Shown here: piece by piece, positions 58,066 through 64,000 of the stretch
Numbering within the stretch: the stretch's first letter is position 1
Layout: each line of letters starts with the position of its first letter
NCBI GenBank assembly: GCA_030280995.1
Contig: JASXTE010000009.1
Location: 32,766,001 to 32,830,000, forward strand
Length of the DNA: 64,000 bases
Direction of reading: 5' to 3'
Source of the DNA: Hemileia vastatrix
Lineage: Eukaryota > Basidiomycota > Pucciniomycetes > Pucciniales > Zaghouaniaceae
Position numbers and translations under genes: made by a program
Notes under the pieces: generated by a model
The model's input: the letters and a program-made list of their open reading frames with translations, nothing else
What the model was told of the DNA's origin: nothing
Databases searched by the model: none

Positions 58066-58985
58066 ACCAGCCAGGCTCTCCCTGACTGGTAGTTTATTTT
58101 TATAGTAGCCAATGTTACTTTAAGCAACATTGGCTGCTCAAATCTCACCATCAAACCTCCCAGCCAGTGTTATCTGGCTGGGAGATGCGAAAAAAAGTTT
58201 GCAACCAAATTCGCTTGTAGCGACTTTGGTTTCTTTAAAAAAAGACTTGCAGCCAGTTTATTACTGGCTGCAAGTCAATAATATATAAAAAAAGCGAGCA
58301 AAGTTGCTGCATGCAACTTCGCTCGCTTTTAAACAAAAAATCTTGCAGGCAGTTTTAAACTGCCTGCAAGATGTATCATAAAATTGGCCAAAGCCACTTT
58401 TAGTGGCTTTGGCCAATTTTTTTTACTTTTTATTAAACGCTGCCAGCTTAAAGCTGGCAGCAATTTTTTTTTTTATATTTCAATCACGAGCCACTTCCTG
58501 TGTCTCGGGTTCTTTTTTTTTATGTAATTATATATTACTACCAGCCAGGCTCCCCCTGGCTGGTAGTTTATGTTTTAAGCAGCCAATTTTGCTTAAAGCA
58601 ACATTGGCTGATCGATCACCTTAAGACCTCCCAGCCAGTGTTATCTGGCTGGGAGATGAAAAAAAAGTTATTGCAACCAAAGTTGCTTGTAGCAACTTTG
58701 GTTCCTTTAAAAAAAGACTTGCAGCCAGTTAATTACTGGCTGAAAGTCAATAATATAAAAAAAAAGCGAGCAAAGTTGTTGCATGCAACTTTGCTCGCTT
58801 TTAAACACAAAATCTTTCAGGCATTTTTAAACTGCCTGCAAGATGTATTATAAAATAGGACAAAGCCACTAAAAGTGGCTTTGGCCAATTTTTTTTTATT
58901 TTTTATTAAACACTGCCAGCTTAAAGATGGCAGCAATTTTTTTTTATTTCAATCCCGAGCCACTTCCTGTGGCTTGGGTTCTTTT
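58066..58985. repeat. Two copies of a ten-hairpin array, each hairpin different
   Basis: Copy 1 spans about 58066-58505 and copy 2 about 58538-58985. Each holds ten consecutive short hairpins, about 45 bp apart. Arm sequences include CCAGCCAGG, AGCCAATGTT, CTCCCAGCCAG, AACCAAAGTTGC, GACTTGCAGCCAGT, AAAAGCGAGCAAAGTTG, ATCTTGCAGGCAG, AAAATTGGCCAAAGCCAC, GCTGCCAGC and CCCGAGCCAC. Loops are mostly 5-7 nt and A/T rich. Hairpins within a copy are unrelated in sequence, while the same hairpin in the two copies is clearly homologous. A faded third start (ACAAGCTAGGC) follows at 59006. No protein frame makes sense. Confidence 0.93.
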
Positions 58986-59291
58986 TTTTTATGTAATTAT
59001 AAATTACTACAAGCTAGGCTTCATCTTTCTGGTTGTGTTATCTGACATTTGAAAGCTTGAAAAAAACATTATATGAAATAAAAAAAGCATATTCTTTGAT
59101 ATATTAAGAATTATGAGTGGTAAAGGATTGATGAAGGGATTTATGGCTCAAAAATAAAATTGGCCATTGCTGATAAGGAGAGTTCTAGAACAATAGAGAT
59201 TATCTATGAAAATTAGATGGGATGGAGTACATTAGGGCATCTCAAACATGATCAAATACACCACATAAACACACCACAAAAAAAGTACCAA

Positions 59292-59355
59292 ACACACCAT
59301 CAGAAAATGAAATACACTTGCCACGGACAGGTGTATTTTGATGGTGTGTTTCGCC
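59292..59355. repeat. Single imperfect hairpin
   Basis: AAACACACCATCA and TGATGGTGTGTTT face each other, continuing inward with AAATACACTTG and GGTGTATTTT; the centre is CCACGGAC. Upstream, 59255-59290 has related CACCAC repeats. The intervals 58986-59291 and 59356-60253 hold no clear gene; a short frame at 59632-59832 is not supported by any motif. Confidence 0.6.
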
Positions 59356-60253
59356 TCAAAAAAACCTTATTTTGGTAAAAAAATCCATCAAAACACTTTT
59401 CTCCTTCATCTTGATTAGTCAGCAATAGGTACAGACAAGCCATCTCTTTAGATTCTTTTCCGCCTAATTCTTAAGGGCTTATTATTCAACATGTGAAAAA
59501 CATGACTTCCTACCACTTAAGCAGCCACTTCATCATACACTCACCCTTAGTCTTAATCACCATTCACTAAAATTCCTCTTTCAGTTCATTGTAAACTAGA
59601 AATAACTGCTACCACTCTAGCCCTGGATCTATTGGTTAACTCAGATACCAACTCCAATGCTGAAATTGACTTGGCTTACATGTGTGACATGCGGAAGAAT
59701 CCTACTTATATTCCAGAACACTTTCCATACAACACCAACCACAATTTAACCTTGAGGTTCTTTAAAGCATTCCTTAAATTAGCTTTAAAAAGATATTTTG
59801 CACAACCTTGCCTCGATTTCTCAGTTACTTGAACTGATAAAATATCACTCAATTTTCAGAAATGATTCTTGTTGTTCATAAAGAGATCCTCCTATTCAAA
59901 TCTGTGTTGCACTTTGTCATTTTAGTTCAAATTGAAATGGTGGCACATTTACCCATCTTGAAAACCTCTTCCAGATCAGAGATGGAAATAAATATTTTGA
60001 TTGTAAAAAAATGCTTTGAATCTCTCTTATATACATTGCATGCTTCTACTCTTGCTATTTTTTAAGATTCCAGTTAATTAAATGTTTTGTATTTAAATTA
60101 TAAGTAATGTTTTTCTCAATATCTACTTGACTAAAATTCATTCTGGATTTCTATTAATAATTTGGTTAAATATGGTTTTTCAACAGCTTCATTAACCAAC
60201 ACTTATGCACAAGATACATAAATTAACAAATTTTATTTTTCTAAGTCTAGAAA

Positions 60254-60490
60254 TTTGGCAATACCCTCCCCTGAATTTCACTATATTAGGGGGTGGTGAT
60301 TGCCATTTTTTTCATGTCAAAAAATTTTTTTATGTCTGAAAAAAAATGGCAATACCTCATCCTGAATTTTACTGTGGGAGGGGGTGGAAATTGCCATTTT
60401 TTTCATGTCAAAAAAATATTTATGTAAGAAAAAAAAATTTAAAATACCTCCCCCTGCAACTAACTGTGGGAGGGGGTAAAGATTACCAAA
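60254..60490. repeat. Three tandem hairpin units of about 90 bp
   Basis: Units at about 60254-60306, 60345-60396 and 60437-60490 each have the form AATACC(T)CCCC ... TG then GGGAGGGGGT ... ATT. In the first two the stem is closed by TGGCAAT/ATTGCCA; in the third it has drifted to TTTAAAAT/GATTACCAAA. Linkers share TTTTTTTCATGTCAAAAAA. Confidence 0.75.
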
Positions 60491-62640
60491 TTTTCATTTT
60501 AATTTCATAAATTCTTTTATAAATCAATAAAAAAATATAATCAGCCAAGTAAAAGTAATGGGATTCACAATTCCACCTGCTAATGATTTCAGATGTGACC
60601 AAAGCAAAATAAATCATATGACAAGCAATGTATTGACAATTCATCCATTCAATACAAATAAATAATTAAATGAACAAATTTATACAGCAGCAAGGCTCAA
60701 TTGCACAAAAGTTTTATTTGATTGATTATATTTAATAATTGATAATTTAAAAATTTATGAAATAAAAAAAAAAGGAAAATCTTCTAATTACCATATTTGG
60801 AACCCCTCCTTAAAGATTTACTATAAGTAGGGCCCTTCCCCCTTGCTTTACTTACCTGGTTTATCAGACTTTGGTTGATCTGGAATGAAAAACAAAAATG
60901 AGTAAGTGCTTCACAAGATTCCGAAAAAATGAGAAATTTTTTTACAAGATATCAAACCAGGAGTTTCCTTGGTAGTTTTATGACTATCTCTTTAATTTTT
61001 GATTGATGATTATGCTGAGAAGAGTTCCAAATAGATTTGATGATACCATCTCCTGAAAAAAATCCAAAACATCAACAAATCAGGGGAAAAAATGATTTAT
61101 AAAGAAGAAAAATTGAGGAAACAAATGATAAAAAACAGTTGAGGAATCGACATACCTTGGGAGTGGTACAATGAAAAGTATCAGAAAAAACATGCATATT
61201 ACAGAATATCAAAATTCAAAAACTTAAATTAGTTTACATAAAAGGACTCAACTTTAAAAGTAGATATCTCAGAAATTTCTGAGCCAAAATTGATTATGCT
61301 TTATGGAAATGAAATTCATGCCTATAGAGAACCTGTAATCAAAATAATGTGGGATTTGAATGAGCTGAAATTCATCAAATGTTAATATTCATCCTCATAA
61401 AAAAATTACAAAATAGGAAGGACTCATCCAAAACTGATATTTAGCTGATCAAATCAGAGCCAAAAGCCTTAAGTATTATTTGAAATAGATTGCATAAGCC
61501 CTATATGCATATTATGCAACATTGAACTTAAAAAATGTAAATTAGTCTATGAAACAAGATTCAACTTTGGAAGAAGTTATCTCAGCAACCACTAGACCAA
61601 ATTCAACACAATTTGCTGAAAATAAAATAAATGATTCTTGAGATTCTTCCTAAAAAAGTATATTTCATTTAAAAAACCCCAATCCTATTTCTGACCTTTT
61701 ACTTTTGACTTAAAAGAAAATCTAAAAAGGGTTATAAAAATTAAAGTCAGGTATTATCAATGGTCTAAAAAGATCTATTTTAGCTACCTATGTTATTTAT
61801 AAGTATTATATTTGTTCCAGAGTAAGACCTACTTGAGAAGATTAAAATAAAGTTGATGGAAGTTTGAGCCAAGTAAATAATAAATATCTCATTAACCAGT
61901 GAGCCAAATCAGATGTTGCTTGGTGGATATGAGAGCTAGGCTTCTGTAAAACCTTTATAAAAGTGGAAATGTGATTTGAGAAAACAAAAAAAGAAATAGA
62001 AAAAAAAAAAAAATTCAGAAAAATAACTTCAGTTAAAATTGAAAAAAATATGGTGGGAGAATGACTTACCTGATGAGATGTCTTCAAAGATGTAAAAGGA
62101 CCAGATAGAAGTTCAGGAAGTGATGGATAAAAAAATAGAAGAAGAGTTAAGGAAGTGAGAGAAGATGAATAAAAGGATATGAGGGATCATTGAAAAACAG
62201 AAAGAATGAAAAATTATGCAATTTCTGAAATATCCAACTTCATGTTGAGATGATTAACCAAAATGAATCAGGAAGGGAAAAATTATGCTTTCAGTGAAAA
62301 TTCAAAATAGGGGGTGTCAGTTCTGGCAAATCCGCACTTACAAATCAGCACTTAAATTTTGCAAAAAAGTCACTTATTTCAAAAAAGGGTGTCAGTTATG
62401 ACCTCAAATCAGCACTTTTTTCCCGTTTTTTTTCACAACCACATTTTGGCCACAAAACATCCCTTCCTTTCTTACCCCATCCCTGTCACATGTGACACAC
62501 TGACCTTCCTCGCTACCTACCCATCAATCCTCGGCACACACCCCTTCCTGACATTTTCAATATTTTGACCAGGCATGTTTACATTCTTTTTTACTTATTT
62601 CTTCTACTTTTTAATCTTTTTTCTTGTTATGTGCCAGTTT
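60491..62640. other. AT-rich region with weak dispersed repeats
   Basis: Related stretches with ATATCTCA..., GAGCCAAAT and TTCAAC...GGAAG occur near 61255, 61555 and 61855. At 62310-62420 the motif GGGTGTCAGTT ... AAATCAGCACTT appears twice. No gene is supported until 62645. Confidence 0.4.
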
Positions 62641-62644
62641 CATA

Positions 62645-63958
62645 ATGCCTCCCAGACATTCCAAATCTCAAAAGGTAACTCAAAAATCTGCTTCGTCACA
62701 AAAGTCTCCTCGTAAAGCAAGCCCTACACCTGAAAAATCAAAGGCAGGTTCAGGTCAGCTTAAAAAGGATGATTATCTCATCATAATCAACTTCCTTAAA
62801 ATAAAATCAAATTTTGAAGCATGTTTTGGATGTGAAAAGTCCACTCGTATTGGACGTCCACCTTCTTCAAAGGTTAATGGCTACTTGTTGATGGCCAATG
62901 AAGTAAGGAAGAAAACAAGGGGGAGAATCGATATCAATCCTAAACAAATGAAGGAGAGATTTAAGAGTTACCATTCAAAATATAAAAAGACTCATCATGC
63001 TGTAAATGAAACTGGCTTTGGTATTGACGATGATGATTTGGAGATTGGAATTACTACTGTTTCCGAAAAGCTCAATGTCATGTGTCCTTTCTATGAGGAA
63101 ATGGATAATCTTTTTGGCACCCGAGTTGATGTAAACCCTTGGTTTCTACACGATACTACTAAGCATATACCCTCTGGATCCAAACCTTCCTATAATCCTC
63201 CCAACACACCTTTACTTGAAGAAGATCAATCCCCTCCACCTTCTAACCATAGTTCAGCTGAAGATGATCCCAACTATCAAGCAGAACAATTATATCGCAG
63301 AAGATCTGAATCCTCAGAGGCCCAAAATTTAAATGTATGTTTACTTTTTGTTTTTTCTTCAATTCTTCTCTGAATTTCTCTTTCTTTCTAGTCTCCTCCT
63401 ACTCAAACTCAATCTCCATTAAATAATCTCAATTCTGGAAATGTGAATACCTCTTTAGAAGCTGCTTTAGAAGAACTTCCTGAAGCCTCTTGTTCAAACT
63501 CCAAACTAAAGCGTCGAGCCTCAACTTCAATGAACTTGAACCATCTATTAAAACGTGGTAATACTTCAACAAGCTCATTTGGCTCCCTTGAGGATTATTT
63601 TGAAAAAAAGATATAAGTGAGTTTTGTTTACTATATATCTTCATCATTAACTCATTTATTTATTTATTTCAATTTAATTTTCTCAGCGAAATCAACTATT
63701 GCAAATAATGCCCTTGACTTTGAGAAGATGAAGTTTGATCATATGCTAAGGAAAGATCAGCAAGCCTTAGATTTGGAAGAAAAAAAATTTGAGGTAGAGC
63801 AGATGGAAAGAGTAAATGGCCGTCAATTTCAAAGAGAAATGGCTACTTGTGAATTGGAAAAACAAGAGAGTTTTAAAAAAAAAGATTTCATTATGGAATG
63901 TGTTAAAAATGGCCAATCTTATGAGGACATTAAAAAATTACTTGACCTTTTCAATTGA
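62645..63958 (+). pseudogene. SANT/Myb-like DNA-binding protein of rust type, frame broken once
   Basis: Exon 1 is 62645-63334, exon 2 63392-63616 and exon 3 63687-63958. The N-terminus is basic and Ser/Lys-rich. A trihelix-like block follows: KKDDYLIIINFL, YLLMANEVRKKT, KQMKERFKSYHSKYKKTH and ISTV-type spacing into CPFYEEMDNLFGTR. This resembles SANT-like proteins I recall as highly repeated in rust genomes and often linked to transposons. A charged coiled-coil tail (DFEKMKFDHMLRKDQQALD, LEEKKFEVEQME) ends at TGA 63958. Exon 2 ends in TAA at the GTGAGT donor, and exon 3 is one base out of phase. A single-base loss in the adjacent A-run (63603-63609) would explain both. DNA binding is inferred. 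Confidence 0.65.
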
Positions 63959-64000
63959 TAAATTGTTTTTCTAGTTAATTTAATTTTGGTAATATTTTCT

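Noticed and set aside
58403..58853. Coding frames over the ten-hairpin array
   Set aside because: The frames change between the two homologous copies and cover inverted repeats; they show no protein-level conservation.
59632..59832. 66-codon frame as a gene
   Set aside because: No start context, splice signals or recognisable motif; neighbouring frames are full of stops.

Overview
The window is AT-rich eukaryotic DNA dominated by transposable elements. Genes carry short introns of about 50-70 nt with GT..AG ends and CTRAY-like branch points. The families present point to a repeat-expanded basidiomycete, most likely a rust fungus (Pucciniales): a Ty3 element with an FIDDGG reverse transcriptase, copia elements with a half-tRNA-type primer site, a Tnp2-like transposase, a TET/JBP-like dioxygenase and rust-style SNF2 and SANT-like genes. 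The genus is an inference and was not tested.

Layout. 1-3512: the 5' part of a minus-strand Ty3 element (LTR, gag, -1 frameshift site, protease, start of RT), cut by the window edge. 3538-8700: a decayed plus-strand Ty3 pol with tandem, structurally conserved hairpin repeats downstream. 8739-12740: two minus-strand spliced genes for small Cys-rich, gag-like proteins with a Zn2Cys6-like cluster, separated by CAGTTTAAAGTC-type repeats and the same hairpin. A second, decayed and inverted copy of this module lies at 30757-32480. 13974-14339: a MITE. 14653-20172: a complete copia element with LTRs that look identical, an open 1332-codon gag-pol and a 5-bp target duplication.

21442-24692 holds the only clearly intact host-type gene, an 11-exon gene for a secreted protein resembling the DUF7872 family. 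It lies between the young copia and an older copia (25036-30185), whose LTRs differ by roughly 8 percent and whose coding region is broken.

35194-63958 is a block of decayed chromatin and transposon genes: an SNF2 helicase, a rust-type unknown gene, a Tnp2-like transposase with an adjacent accessory-type gene, an unknown spliced gene, a TET/JBP-like 2OG-Fe(II) oxygenase and a SANT-like gene. Most carry in-frame TGA/TAA/TAG codons of the C-to-T type.

Between these genes are two very unusual hairpin arrays. At 46.0-48.7 kb there are 23 copies of a 36-bp palindrome. They separate two strictly alternating spacer families whose orientation flips only at palindromes. At 58.07-58.99 kb there are ten different near-perfect hairpins in a row, duplicated as a block, with a compensatory change between copies. 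These arrays, with the covarying hairpins around 7.6-10.8 kb, are the best candidates here for undescribed biology.
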